A stretch of 64,000 nucleotides of DNA from Methanomassiliicoccales archaeon RumEn M1 (GCA_001421185.1 LJKK01000027.1:1-64000); one strand, 5' to 3'. Positions 17,699 through 26,439 are shown, numbered from the stretch's first letter. Notes: generated by a model from the sequence alone, not told the origin. Numbers and translations: made by a program.

Positions 17699-17744
17699 CA
17701 TATCGAAGTGGACCTTACGTTGGGCGATGCTTCTGGGCGAGGCC

Positions 17745-17975
17745 CTAGGGCCGCGGCCCCTCCGCCTTCCTCAGTCGTTCGATGAGCTCGTCGCGCAGGG
17801 TGCGGTCGGCGGAGATCTGGCCGCTCGCCTCCGAAGGGATCCTCGAACATCTCCCGTGGGCCGAGCGCATCTCGATGTAATCCTGGATGACCGCGTCGAT
17901 GCGATCGCGGTTCTCCTCGGTGACCTGCACTCCGGCATCATCCAGCATCTTGTTGAACCATTTCCAGCAGGACAT
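17745..17975 (-). CDS. Small conserved-looking hypothetical protein
   Basis: About 76 residues, beginning MSCWKWFNKMLDDAGVQVTE and ending in a basic/acidic helix (TLRDELIERLRKAE). It has a predicted all-helical first half, an isolated GRCS motif near residue 41 and no membrane segment. The composition looks coding. I do not recognise the family. It stands alone between the Lrp gene and the divergent alaX gene; an in-frame ATG at 17981 is an alternative start. Confidence 0.5.
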   Translation of the reverse strand: MSCWKWFNKMLDDAGVQVTEENRDRIDAVIQDYIEMRSAHGRCSRIPSEASGQISADRTLRDELIERLRKAEGPRP

Positions 17976-18106
17976 TGACATTACGTTGTAACGCCCCGTA
18001 CATATGGGTTGCCCGGAGGCGTCGGATGCCCGGCGGGAAGATCGTCATGCGGAGGCCAGGGCATCCCATGGAAAGGTTTTATGGGGCGGATTCCTGTAAC
18101 CGGGCC

Positions 18107-19308
18107 ATGACCGTCCGTCTCTACCATTCCGACCCATATGCCAGCGGGTTCTCCGCCACCGTCGTGTCCACGGAGGGCGAGTGGGTGGCGCTGGACCGCA
18201 CCGCGTTCTATCCCGGCGGAGGGGGGCAGGAAGCGGACCGGGGGACGTTGAACGGACTCGCCGTGACGGAGCTGAAGCAATCCTCGGGCACCGTCCTGCA
18301 CCGGGTCCCCGGCCACTCCTTCGCACCAGGGCAGGAGGTCGAGGGCAAGGTGGACTGGGACCGGCGATACGAGCTCATGAAAGGGCACACCGGCGAGCAC
18401 CTGCTGTTCTCCCGCCTTCATGAGCTGTGCCCGGAGATGGAACTGGTCAAGATCGCCATCGGCCCGGAGAGGAAGAGCGTGATGGTGAAAGGGCCCCTGG
18501 ACTGGGAGATGGTCCTGGAAGCGCAGAGGATGGCCCTCGACGCCATCGAGGGCGACCTGCCGGTGACGGTCAGCAGCGTGCCGAAGGACGATCCCTCCCT
18601 GGCCGATGCAAGGATCAAGATGGAGCGGATCCACGGGGACGAGGTCCGGGTGGTGAGCATCGGCGACATCGACCGGGCGGCCTGCGCGGGCGTCCACATC
18701 TCCAGCGTAGGGGAGCTGGGCATGCTGCTGGTGACCAAGTTCACCTCCGCCCGCCCGGCCGCCGATTTCGAGGTGGAGTTCGAGGTGGGGAGGGCGGCGA
18801 AGCTCACCGCTCTTCAACTGTCGTCCGCCGCGCTGCGCTCCGCCGAGGCCCTGGGGGCGAGGGTTCAGGACCTGGAGCGGGCGCTGGGCAACGCCCTCAG
18901 GGAGAGGGAGATGCAGGCCCAGCAACTGCGCGGGTACGAGGAGAAGGCGCTCAACGAGCTCATACCATCGCGCGTGGGCGGCGTCGACCTATACTCCGGC
19001 CTGTTCGGGGCGATGGACAAGAGGACGCTGCTGGACGCCGCCGCCCGGCTGACCGCCGAGCACGGAGCATGCGTGCTTGGCTCGGCGGGCGAGAGGTTCA
19101 TGCTGGTGATCGCCTGCTCCCCTGACGTGGACGTGGACTGCTCCGCCCTGGTGAACGAGGCGCTTGCGCCCGAGGGCGGAAAGGGAGGAGGCAAGAGGCA
19201 CTTCGCCACCGGCGGGCGCCGTCCACGGAGCGGGCGGAGGACATCATGGTGCGGGCCATCGTGAGGCTCAGGGCCATCCTCGAGAGCGGGTCTAAGGAGA
19301 GCGCGTAG
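18107..19308 (+). CDS. alaX: Alanyl-tRNA editing protein AlaX, long form (frameshifted near its end)
   Basis: Free-standing editing domain that hydrolyses mischarged Ser- or Gly-tRNA(Ala). About 400 residues, so the AlaX-L type with a C-terminal DHHA1-like domain. The zinc-site motifs are HTGEH (about residues 92-96) and CAGVH (about 197-201); RTAFYPGGGGQ is the usual N-terminal signature. The coiled region around 245-290 links to the DHHA1 part (GGGKGGGKRHFATGG). Near 19205-19216 the frame is lost. One missing base would continue the reading through APSTERAEDIMVRAIVRL to the TAG at 19306-19308. The start is the ATG just before the conserved LYHSDPY. Confidence 0.85.
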
Positions 19309-19346
19309 GCGCCCGAGGCATCTCAATAAAAGGGAAGATGGGCTCC

Positions 19347-19365
19347 GACCGCCGGCCCGGCGGTC
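19347..19365. terminator. Hairpin between convergent alaX and transporter genes
   Basis: GACCGCCG (19347-19354) pairs perfectly with CGGCGGTC (19358-19365) around a three-base loop. It lies between two convergent genes, so it could end either transcript. No strong T tract follows. Confidence 0.4.
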
Positions 19366-19383
19366 ATCATCGACCCGTTAGGT

Positions 19384-20421
19384 TCACGCGTACAGTCCGT
19401 CGATGTAGTCCTTCAGGGGGCACGACGCGGAGATCATCTCCCTGGTCACCTTGTCGTCGAACTTCTTGCCCACCGAGACGCCGTACATGATGTCGACCAC
19501 CGTATCGTTGAACGCGACCTTGGGCGTGGAGCCGGCAAACGACGCGGCCTGAGCGGCCTTGGACCACTCGATGCTGGACGCGCAGATCTCGATCGCCTCG
19601 TCCCGGTTCTCGTTCATGAAGTCGGTGGCCTTCTTGATGGCCCCCACGAAGGCCTTCATCTGCTCAGTCTTGTTCTCATACATGGCCTTGGTGGTGACCA
19701 GGACGCAGGTGCTGTACACCCCGATGTCCTCGGAGGAGCCGAACTTGACCGCGTTGGCGGACTCCATGACCGTGGCCGGGTATGGCTGGCTGCCGACCAG
19801 GATATCGATCTCCTTCTCCTTGGAGGCGAAGGTCGAGACCAGGGTGTTGCCCGTCAGGTACTTCAGCTGCAGGTCGGAACCGGCCGTGGTGTTGTATGTC
19901 ACGTTGAAACTGTCGCACCACCGCTTGAACATGGCCTCGGTCGAGGAGCCTTGGATGACGCCTACCGTGTAGCCGGAGCCCTTCAGTTGATCGGCGATCT
20001 CCTGGGGGCTCTTTCCGTCCACGATGATCTTCTCCTCATCGATAAGGGACCTCTGGGCGACCCAGACATGGGCGCCAGTGCTGATGTCGTAGCTGCACAG
20101 CACCACGATCTCATCGCCATACTGGTTCAGCGCATTGATGGCCGGGCCCTCGCCGGTGGCCGCGATGTCGGCCGAGCCGGCAATCATGGCGTTGACCGCG
20201 TCCTGTCCGCTGCCGGGGACCAGATGCTTGATCACATCGAAGTCCAGCTCGTCAAAGTAGCCTTTCTTGTCGGCCACTATCAACGCCTCGTAGCTGGACT
20301 TGTTCAGGTAGACCACGCTGAGCGAATCGTCCTCGCCGCCCAGCACATAGGCCGCTCCCAGCGCCGCGGCGACCACTATCACCGCGGCCCCCACGGCCAG
20401 CAACTTGGTGTTCTTCCTCAT
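19384..20421 (-). CDS. ABC transporter substrate-binding protein, SsuA/TauA/NrtA type
   Basis: A 345-residue exported protein. An N-terminal hydrophobic signal or anchor (about residues 7-28) is followed by a periplasmic-binding-protein type 2 fold typical of nitrate/sulfonate/taurine/thiamine-precursor importers. KSSYEALIVADKKGYFDE and GSADIAATGEGPAINAL are the ligand-cleft regions. It is the third gene of a permease-ATPase-binding protein operon; the ATPase stop is four bases before its ATG. The substrate cannot be decided from sequence. Confidence 0.83.
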   Translation of the reverse strand: MRKNTKLLAVGAAVIVVAAALGAAYVLGGEDDSLSVVYLNKSSYEALIVADKKGYFDELDFDVIKHLVPGSGQDAVNAMIAGSADIAATGEGPAINALNQYGDEIVVLCSYDISTGAHVWVAQRSLIDEEKIIVDGKSPQEIADQLKGSGYTVGVIQGSSTEAMFKRWCDSFNVTYNTTAGSDLQLKYLTGNTLVSTFASKEKEIDILVGSQPYPATVMESANAVKFGSSEDIGVYSTCVLVTTKAMYENKTEQMKAFVGAIKKATDFMNENRDEAIEICASSIEWSKAAQAASFAGSTPKVAFNDTVVDIMYGVSVGKKFDDKVTREMISASCPLKDYIDGLYA

Positions 20422-20425
20422 ATCC

Positions 20426-21217
20426 TCACATCCGTATCTCTATCGGACGGACGTCAGCGCACGCGCAGGCGGGCATGGCGTCCGTTATCTCCTTCCTAAG
20501 CGTGATCATCTCCATCGTCGTGGGGTCCCGGGACATCGTCGCCGGGATGCTCCATTCCCTGATCACCTGACCAGGGGACTGGGAGAACAGGATTATCCTG
20601 GTGGCCAGATGAAGGGCCTCGTCCACGCTGTGCGTCACGAAGATGATGGTCCTCCGCTTGACGCGCCATATGTTCAGTATGTCGCTGTCGAGCTTCTTCC
20701 GGGTCTGCTCGTCCAGGCTGGAGAACGGCTCGTCCATCAACCACAGGTCGGGGTCCATGGCCAGGAGGCGGGCCACGGCCACCCTCTGCTTCATCCCTCC
20801 CGAGAGCAGATTGGGCCGCTGGTCGGCCGAGTCGGCCAGGTTCACCATGGTGAGCGCCTTTCGGGCGATGGCATCCTTCTCCTTCTCCGGCAGGTCCTTG
20901 GAGCCGAGGGCGAAGCGCACGTTGTCGAGCACGCTCATCCAGGGGAACAGGCTATACTCCTGGAACACCACGCCCCGCTCGGGCGAGGGCGACGTGACCT
21001 TCTTCCCCTTGTAGAGGACCTCTCCGGCCGTCGGACGTTCGAAGCCGGCCAAGAGATTGAGCAGGGTCGTCTTCCCGCATCCGCTGGGGCCGATGAGGCA
21101 TACGAACTCGTTGTCCTCGAACTTCAAGGAGATATCGTCCAGCACGATCCTCGCCTGGTCCTTGCGGCGGCTTGTGTAGTATGCCTTGGTGACCCCTCTC
21201 ACCTCGACGAGGGCCAT
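20426..21217 (-). CDS. ABC transporter ATP-binding protein, SsuB/TauB type
   Basis: A 263-residue ATPase. Walker A GPSGCGKTT, Q loop VVFQEYSLFPW, signature LSGGMKQRVAVAR, Walker B LWLMDEPFSSLD and switch His in IIFVTHS are all present. It energises the neighbouring permease. The true start is the ATG at 21217, which shares one base with the permease stop (TGATG). A longer reading in the same frame runs antisense-free through the permease gene and is not a real extension. Confidence 0.9.
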   Translation of the reverse strand: MALVEVRGVTKAYYTSRRKDQARIVLDDISLKFEDNEFVCLIGPSGCGKTTLLNLLAGFERPTAGEVLYKGKKVTSPSPERGVVFQEYSLFPWMSVLDNVRFALGSKDLPEKEKDAIARKALTMVNLADSADQRPNLLSGGMKQRVAVARLLAMDPDLWLMDEPFSSLDEQTRKKLDSDILNIWRVKRRTIIFVTHSVDEALHLATRIILFSQSPGQVIREWSIPATMSRDPTTMEMITLRKEITDAMPACACADVRPIEIRM

Positions 21218-22170
21218 CAGTATCCCTCCTCCATGCCCAGCCGATGGCGGGCGTACTTCTCGATCTCGGCGAACAGTACCTTGTCGAGCAACAGCCCGAT
21301 GATGCAAATGATGACGATGCAGGCGAACGAGCCGACGTAATTGAGGAGGTCCTTGGTCATGGTGATAGCATAGCCTAGCCCGATGCCGGTGCCGACCACC
21401 ATCTCGGCCGCTATCAGCACCCTCCACGCGCTCCCCATGCCCACCCTCAGGGCGTTGATGATGTCCACCGTGACGTACGGCAACAGGACCTTGCGGAACA
21501 GCGTAAGGTCGTCGGCCCCCATCATCCTGGCCGCCCGGACCACCACGGGCGGCACCCGGCGGATGCCTCCGGCCACGCCGATGGTGATGACCACCGATGA
21601 TACGGCGAAGATGATGAACACCGCCGCGTTGCTGCCCAGCCCGAACAGCAGGAGGGCGATGGGCAGCCAGGCGAGTCCGGGTATCATCTGGAACACCGAC
21701 ACGGGAACGATCCCTATGGGGAACAGTGCGGTCGAGTAGCCGAGAACGGCGCCCATGCCCAGACCGACGACCGTGGCGAGGGCGAAGGCCACCATCCACC
21801 GGCCCAGGCTGGCCATGATGTGATCGTAGATGGAATATCCTAGGAGGGTCCTGCCCTCGAACAGGAAGTCCCACAGCATGGAGAAGGTCTCCAGCGGCGC
21901 GGGGAACCGCAGGACGGCGCGGTCCAGGACGTCGTTGTAGGCCCAGGCGAAGAGCTGCCAGACGAGCAGAACGATGAACAGGCCGAGCGCGAAGGTGAGG
22001 GCCGTCCGCATCAGGGCGGCCGGGCGGTCCGACCCTATCGTGATGACGGGGTCCTGACCCTTCCTCGACCCCAGGTGCTTAGCGATCCTCGCATCATCGT
22101 CGCCGTTGAACAGCATCTCACCCACCATCGTACCTATCAGCCGATAATCCAGACCGGTACGGACGGGCAA
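21217..22170 (-). CDS. ABC transporter permease, SsuC/TauC type
   Basis: A 317-residue inner-membrane protein with about six helices. The coupling EAA-like loop is ARMMGADDLTLFRKVLLPYV. The first 55 residues are hydrophilic, so the ATG at 22128 is a possible later start. It is the first gene of the importer operon. The region upstream is AT-rich, with an 8-bp inverted repeat TTATTTAA (22181-22188) and TTAAATAA (22207-22214). Confidence 0.87.
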   Translation of the reverse strand: MPVRTGLDYRLIGTMVGEMLFNGDDDARIAKHLGSRKGQDPVITIGSDRPAALMRTALTFALGLFIVLLVWQLFAWAYNDVLDRAVLRFPAPLETFSMLWDFLFEGRTLLGYSIYDHIMASLGRWMVAFALATVVGLGMGAVLGYSTALFPIGIVPVSVFQMIPGLAWLPIALLLFGLGSNAAVFIIFAVSSVVITIGVAGGIRRVPPVVVRAARMMGADDLTLFRKVLLPYVTVDIINALRVGMGSAWRVLIAAEMVVGTGIGLGYAITMTKDLLNYVGSFACIVIICIIGLLLDKVLFAEIEKYARHRLGMEEGY

Positions 22171-22180
22171 CGGGGTGAGC

Positions 22181-22214
22181 TTATTTAAGATTATTTTAGA
22201 CTATAGTTAAATAA
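22181..22214 (-). promoter_or_regulatory. AT-rich inverted repeat upstream of the SsuABC-type operon
   Basis: TTATTTAA and TTAAATAA are perfect inverted copies 18 bases apart, 11-44 bases before the permease ATG. The repeat may hold the TATA box, an operator, or both. This cannot be resolved by eye. Confidence 0.35.
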
Positions 22215-22283
22215 TCATATGCCAGGTCAAGGCAGGTCGTCCGCCGATCGAACGGCCGGACGCCCGAGCGCCGAAATTACTCT

Positions 22284-22308
22284 ACTATTTTTAACAGAGC
22301 AATGCTCT
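22284..22308 (+). promoter_or_regulatory. glnA promoter with short palindrome
   Basis: A TATA-like CTATTTTTAA (about 22284-22293) is followed directly by the 13-bp palindrome AGAGCAATGCTCT (22296-22308), about 28 bases before the glnA ATG. The position between TATA box and start fits a repressor site. It does not match the GGAA-N6-TTCC type of the methanogen nitrogen regulator NrpR. Confidence 0.4.
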
Positions 22309-22335
22309 TAAGCAACGCCAATCATAGCCTCAGAC

Positions 22336-23681
22336 ATGCCCGTCCAGGAGCATGTTTCTAAGGAAGATATCTTCCGCGCAGTCAAGGAGCAGGAGGTCAA
22401 GTTCATCGAGGTCCAGTTCTCCGATATACTGGGTTCGGTGAAGACGGTTTCGTTCCCCGTCTCCAACTTGGAGAAGGTCCTGGACGAGGGAGTGTTCATC
22501 GACGGCTCCTCCATCCTGGCTACGCCACCATCGAGGAGTCGGACATGCGGGCCCAGCCCATATTCGACTCCTTCCAGATCTATCCCTGGACGTGCAACGG
22601 GCACATCAAGACCGCCAGGCTGCTGTGCCAGATCTTCGACCACTCGGGCAACCGGTTCAAGGGCGACCCGAGACTGGTGCTGGAGCGGATGGTAGAGAAG
22701 GCCCGCGAGAAGGGCTACACCTTCAACGTGGGACCGGAGTTCGAGTTCTACATGTTCAAGCTGGATGCCAACGGCAATCCTACGGCCATACCGTCCGATA
22801 CCGAGGGATACTTCGACCTCATGGCCCTGGACCGGGGCGAGGAGGTCCGCAAGGACATCGTCCTCAACCTGGACGCGATGGGGTTCGATTGCGAGGCCTC
22901 GCACCACGAGGTGGGCCACGGCCAGCACGAGGTGGACATGCGCTATGGCCCCGCCCTCACCATGGCCGACCGCATCATGACCTTCAAGCTGACGGTGAAG
23001 ACGATCGCCATGCGGCACGGACTGTGGGCCAGCTTCATGCCCAAGCCCATACACAACATGGCCGGCTCGGGGATGCACGTGCATCAGTCCCTGGCCTTCT
23101 CCAATGGCAAGAACGCCTTCGACGACCCCGATGGCGACTACGGGCTGTCGAAGACGGCCATGCATTACCTGGGAGGGCTGTTGGCGTATGCCAACGAGAG
23201 CAGCGCCATACTCAACTCCCATGTCAACTCCTACAAGCGGCTGGTGCCTGGCTACGAGGCCCCCTGCTACGTGTCCTGGGCCAACCGCAACCGCTCGGCG
23301 CTGATCCGCGTGCCGGCCGGCCGAGGGGGCAGGGCCAGGATCGAGCTTCGCAACCCCGACCCGGCCGGGAACCCGTACCTGCAGTTCGCCATCATGCTGG
23401 CGGCGGGCCTCGAGGGCATCGAGAAGGGCATCATGCCCCCCGAGCCGGTGGAGAAGGACATCTATCACATGAACGCCGAGGAAAGGGCCGATTTCGGCAT
23501 CAAGTCGCTGCCGGAGAACCTTGGCCATGCCCTGGCCATCATGAGCAGGAGCGAACTGGTGAAGAACACCCTCGGCGAGCACATCTTCGAGCACTACCAG
23601 AACATCAAGGGCCAGGAATGGGACGAGTACCGGACCATGGTCACGGACTGGGAAGTGGGCAAGTACCTCGGCTCGCTCTAA
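22336..23681 (+). CDS. glnA: Glutamine synthetase type I (frameshifted)
   Basis: Makes glutamine from glutamate, ammonia and ATP, and supplies the amide donor used by GatCAB. The N-terminal beta-grasp part (VKFIEVQFSDILGSVKTVSF, FIDGSSI) is in one frame. From MRAQPIFDSFQIYPW onward the catalytic domain is in the next. It shows NVGPEFEFY (metal Glu), HHEVGHGQHEVD (ATP/metal), NPKPIHNMAGSGMHVH-type loop and SWANRNRSALIRVP. One base is missing near 22519-22525, where ATC-x-GGCTACGCC would restore the family motif. The total length of about 447 residues is normal. The tail lacks the adenylylation-site Tyr motif of GSI-beta, so it is GSI-alpha-like. Confidence 0.88.
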
Positions 23682-23683
23682 AC

Positions 23684-23705
23684 CGCCCTCGCGGGCGCCC
23701 TTTCA
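23684..23705 (+). terminator. glnA terminator
   Basis: CGCCC (23684-23688) and GGGCG (23693-23697) form a five-pair GC hairpin three bases after the glnA stop, followed by a T-rich stretch (TTTCATTTATTTT) that also overlaps the left edge of the insertion sequence. Confidence 0.5.
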
Positions 23706-23713
23706 TTTATTTT

Positions 23714-23732
23714 GGCTAAAAGCGCGGCATTC
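23714..23732. repeat. Left subterminal inverted repeat of the IS1111-like element
   Basis: GGCTAAAAGCGCGGCATTC is inversely repeated at 25040-25058 with a single A/G mismatch. The flanking bases do not match, so these 19 bases are the full repeat. Confidence 0.8.
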
Positions 23733-23985
23733 CCCCGATCTCGATGCCATCACTTTATAGCTTGCGCTATGCAAGCTCGTTCGTGAGCGCGTCGCCGAGA
23801 TGTCAGGAACAACCTAATTTATTTTGGCGGCAAGATCCGCAGAATAACATTCCAGGCATGGACGGTCGGACATCTCCGTGATTTTTACCGGCGGCAGCAT
23901 CCGCAAAATGAAACGACGGCATCGTCCTCGGTCCTCGTCCCCATGTCAGCTCGTTCTCATCGAACGCGCAGAGCTGTCGGAGACA
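23733..23985 (-). ncRNA. Candidate bridge (seeker) RNA region of the IS1111-like element
   Basis: Non-coding recombinase-distal end, read on the minus strand like the recombinase. It holds two related GCGG-loop-CCGC hairpins at about 23826-23845 and 23890-23909, each preceded by a T-rich arm. An 8-bp long-range stem GAGATGTC (23797-23804)/GACATCTC (23869-23876) encloses the first of them. A further 7-bp hairpin (AGCTTGC-GCTAT-GCAAGCT) lies near 23761-23779. A 12-base string at the element edge, ATTTATTTTGGC (23705-23716), recurs inside at 23817-23828. IS110/IS1111 elements are known to encode a structured RNA here that pairs with target and donor DNA. The exact RNA ends are unknown. Confidence 0.45.
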
Positions 23986-23987
23986 GC

Positions 23988-25001
23988 TCAGGCGGTGAAC
24001 GGCGTTCCTCGCTTGAGAACCGCGTGGATCATGGCCAGCATCTTCCTGGCGGCCGACATGAGAGCTTTCTTGGCGCCCATCTCCCCCTTCTTCCGTTGGA
24101 AATAGGCGGTGATGGTCGAATCACAGTATCGAATGTGCGAGAGCGTCACGCGCTCCATGATGGAGCGCATCATCGGATCGCCGCTCTTCGTCATCCGACC
24201 GTGATGCTCCTTTCCTCCCGAATCACGAACGCGAGGAGCCATGCCGAAGTACGCGCATAGTTTCTCGGGATCCACGAAGCGTGAGATGTCGACTATCATC
24301 GACATCAGCTGGACGGCCGTCTGCCGTCCTATGCCCGGTATCGACTCGAGCAGCTCGACGTTCCTATCCTCGTTCCCTCGCCGCTCGATCTCCTTGGCGA
24401 CGCTGTCCGATTCCTTGAGCAGAGCGGCGTAGCCGCTCACTCTCTGGAGCAGAGTGTAATCGTTCGAGTACGTCGTCGATATGAACTCCCTCGACCTCTT
24501 GGCCGAGAGGTCATGGAACTGCGATGGCAGTTCCTCGCAGTTCCGGTGCATGTGCGAACGAATGCGTCGAACCTCGTCGCCCAGCTTGTTCGACAATTCT
24601 TCCTTGTAGCGGCACAGGTCCTTGAGCTCCGCCTCCGCCTCGGTCGGAACATACGACATCGCCAGCTCGATCTCCTTGTTCTTCCACAGCCGAAGACAGC
24701 GGCCGATCCATTCGGCGTCGGTGCGATCGGTCTTCTTGTCCGAGTCGGTTATCATCCTGAGACTGCGCGCGTGAACCACGTGCGCCTCGATCCCGAGACG
24801 CTCGAAGAATCGATAGACGACGTACGAATACGTGCTTGATTCCATCATGACCACGTACTCCGAACCGTTCATTCTCGCGTGCAGTTCTCCGAGACCGATG
24901 TCGTTCGTTCGCACTTTGGCGCTCATGACGGCCTTGCCGCCTGCGCTGATCGCGCAGGCCACGGTGTTGCCTTTATGTACGTCCAGACCAATGTATTTCA
25001 T
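23988..25001 (-). CDS. IS110-family recombinase/transposase
   Basis: A 337-residue recombinase. The N-terminal RuvC-like DEDD domain begins YIGLDVHKGNTVACA with the first Asp. The acidic pair follows in VVMMESSTYSY and TDRTDAEWIGR. The C-terminal IS116/IS110/IS902 domain includes IPGIGRQTAVQLMSMI and a Ser-bearing segment (MTKSGDPMMRSIMERV) that carries the nucleophilic serine in this family. The full-length frame is intact, so the element could be active. Codon use is less GC-biased than in neighbours (many CGA and TCG), consistent with acquisition. Confidence 0.92.
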   Translation of the reverse strand: MKYIGLDVHKGNTVACAISAGGKAVMSAKVRTNDIGLGELHARMNGSEYVVMMESSTYSYVVYRFFERLGIEAHVVHARSLRMITDSDKKTDRTDAEWIGRCLRLWKNKEIELAMSYVPTEAEAELKDLCRYKEELSNKLGDEVRRIRSHMHRNCEELPSQFHDLSAKRSREFISTTYSNDYTLLQRVSGYAALLKESDSVAKEIERRGNEDRNVELLESIPGIGRQTAVQLMSMIVDISRFVDPEKLCAYFGMAPRVRDSGGKEHHGRMTKSGDPMMRSIMERVTLSHIRYCDSTITAYFQRKKGEMGAKKALMSAARKMLAMIHAVLKRGTPFTA

Positions 25002-25039
25002 GCGGCATTCGCTCCTTTTTGTTGACCACTTGAGGTAAC

Positions 25040-25058
25040 GAATGCCGCGCCTTTAGCC
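25040..25058. repeat. Right subterminal inverted repeat of the IS1111-like element
   Basis: GAATGCCGCGCCTTTAGCC is the inverse of 23714-23732 except for one base. It lies about 40 bases before the recombinase start codon. Confidence 0.8.
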
Positions 25059-25100
25059 CGATGGTTATTTTTATACCAACCGCTCAACTTATCAACGATA

Positions 25101-26372
25101 ATGAAAGGGTTGCAATGGATGGCGGCCGCCCTTATGGCCGCCCTGCTGTTGCTGGGAACGATGTCGGCCGCGGCGGCCGGGCCCGCCGCGCCGTCGGAAG
25201 CCATGGCCAGGGCTGAGAACGGGGACGTGATCGTCACCTGGGCCCCGCCCCCTGCCAGCAACATCATAGTGCAGACGGGCTGCACCGCCTCCAACCTCTC
25301 CATGACGCCGGTGGCCGAGGCGTTCATGGCCCAGCACCCGTCGTTCGAGATCAGGATGACCGGCGGCACCAACGACCTGGCCTTCACGGAGTGGACCGAG
25401 GGGCGGTCGGACATCGCCCAGGCGTCCCGGGCCATCAATGCCGAGGAGAGGAGCAAGGCCCGGGAGGAGGGGCTGCAGCCCGTGGACATCATGGTGGGCG
25501 CGGAGGCCGTGTCGGTCCTGGTCAATCCCGACCTAGGAGTGGAGGGACTGAGCATGGAGCAGCTCCGAGGCATATACAACGGCAACATCACCACCTGGTC
25601 GGAGGTGGGAGGGCCCGACGTTCCAGTGGAGCGACTGGGGGCCGTTAAGGGCACGAACGCCTACAACCTGATCAACAGCATGGTCCTGAAGGGCGACGGG
25701 TACGCCAACATGTCGCATTACGATGCGGCCGACATGCCGTCCGAGGTGATGAGGCGGGAAGGAGGCATCGGCTTCCTCCTGCACGGACAGCTGCCGCCGG
25801 GGAGCGAGGACATGGTGATCGGCATATCCGCCACCGAGGGCGGTCGGCACTTCAGAGCGGACGAGGGGACGGTGTTCTCGTCCTCCTACCCCCTGTCCAG
25901 GACGTTCCACCTGATCACCGACGGCGAGCCCGACGGCGCCACGGGCTCCTGGATCAGCTACCTGCTCGATCCCGATGGAGGGCAGGCGATCCTGGAGGAG
26001 AACGGGTTCTTTCCCCTGCCCGCCGATGAGAGGGAGGACAGCGTCAGCATGATAGCCGGCACCCTGACCGAAACGCTCGCCTTCCACGTGTACCGCAGCT
26101 ACAACAGCGCCGAGGAGCGGTTCGTCGTCAACGGCACAACGTTCACCGACGAGGCCCCTCCACTGGGGGTCAACATCACCTATCAGGTGTCGACGGTGAT
26201 CGATGGAGAGGAGAGCGAGAGGTCGGAGCCGTTGCAGGTGTTCGTCCCCAAGGGGTCGACTGACGAGGTGGACGACGCGCCGGGGGAGGGCAGCTACCTG
26301 CTCCCCCTGGTGGGCATCGTCGGCCTATCGGCCGTGGCGCTCCTGGCGCTGGCAGCGAGGAGGCGGAGATAG
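25101..26372 (+). CDS. PstS-like phosphate-binding surface protein with C-terminal anchor
   Basis: A 423-residue exported protein. A signal peptide (about 1-27, Ala/Leu-rich) is followed by a PstS-like periplasmic-binding domain. It contains GCTASNLSMTPVAEAF, then MTGGTNDLAFTEWTEGRSDI and LRGIYNGNITTWSEVGG, all typical of phosphate-binding proteins. Past residue 320 comes a beta-rich segment with NGT glycosylation-type sequons. An acidic spacer and a single C-terminal helix (SYLLPLVGIVGLSAVALLAL) ending in RRRR complete the protein. The anchor makes it an outward-facing surface protein. No pstCAB genes are adjacent, so transport, sensing or adhesion are all possible. The insertion sequence ends about 40 bases upstream. 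Confidence 0.75.
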   Translation: MKGLQWMAAALMAALLLLGTMSAAAAGPAAPSEAMARAENGDVIVTWAPPPASNIIVQTGCTASNLSMTPVAEAFMAQHPSFEIRMTGGTNDLAFTEWTEGRSDIAQASRAINAEERSKAREEGLQPVDIMVGAEAVSVLVNPDLGVEGLSMEQLRGIYNGNITTWSEVGGPDVPVERLGAVKGTNAYNLINSMVLKGDGYANMSHYDAADMPSEVMRREGGIGFLLHGQLPPGSEDMVIGISATEGGRHFRADEGTVFSSSYPLSRTFHLITDGEPDGATGSWISYLLDPDGGQAILEENGFFPLPADEREDSVSMIAGTLTETLAFHVYRSYNSAEERFVVNGTTFTDEAPPLGVNITYQVSTVIDGEESERSEPLQVFVPKGSTDEVDDAPGEGSYLLPLVGIVGLSAVALLALAARRRR

Positions 26373-26439
26373 GGACGAGTCCTCAGTAGCATCCCGGAAA
26401 ACCTTTAACTACTCCCCAGCCATCACAAAACCAGTTACC

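Larger units (their letters stand above)
23705..25065 (-). mobile_element. IS110-family (IS1111-group-like) insertion sequence
   Basis: About 1.35 kb between glnA and the PstS-like gene. It encodes a DEDD-type IS110 recombinase on the minus strand. Near the two ends are 19-bp inverted repeats with one mismatch (23714-23732 and 25040-25058). About 250 non-coding bases follow the recombinase stop, whereas only about 40 precede its start. Inverted repeats plus a long non-coding 3' end are features of the IS1111 group. No target duplication is evident, as expected for this family. The outer limits are approximate. Confidence 0.75.
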
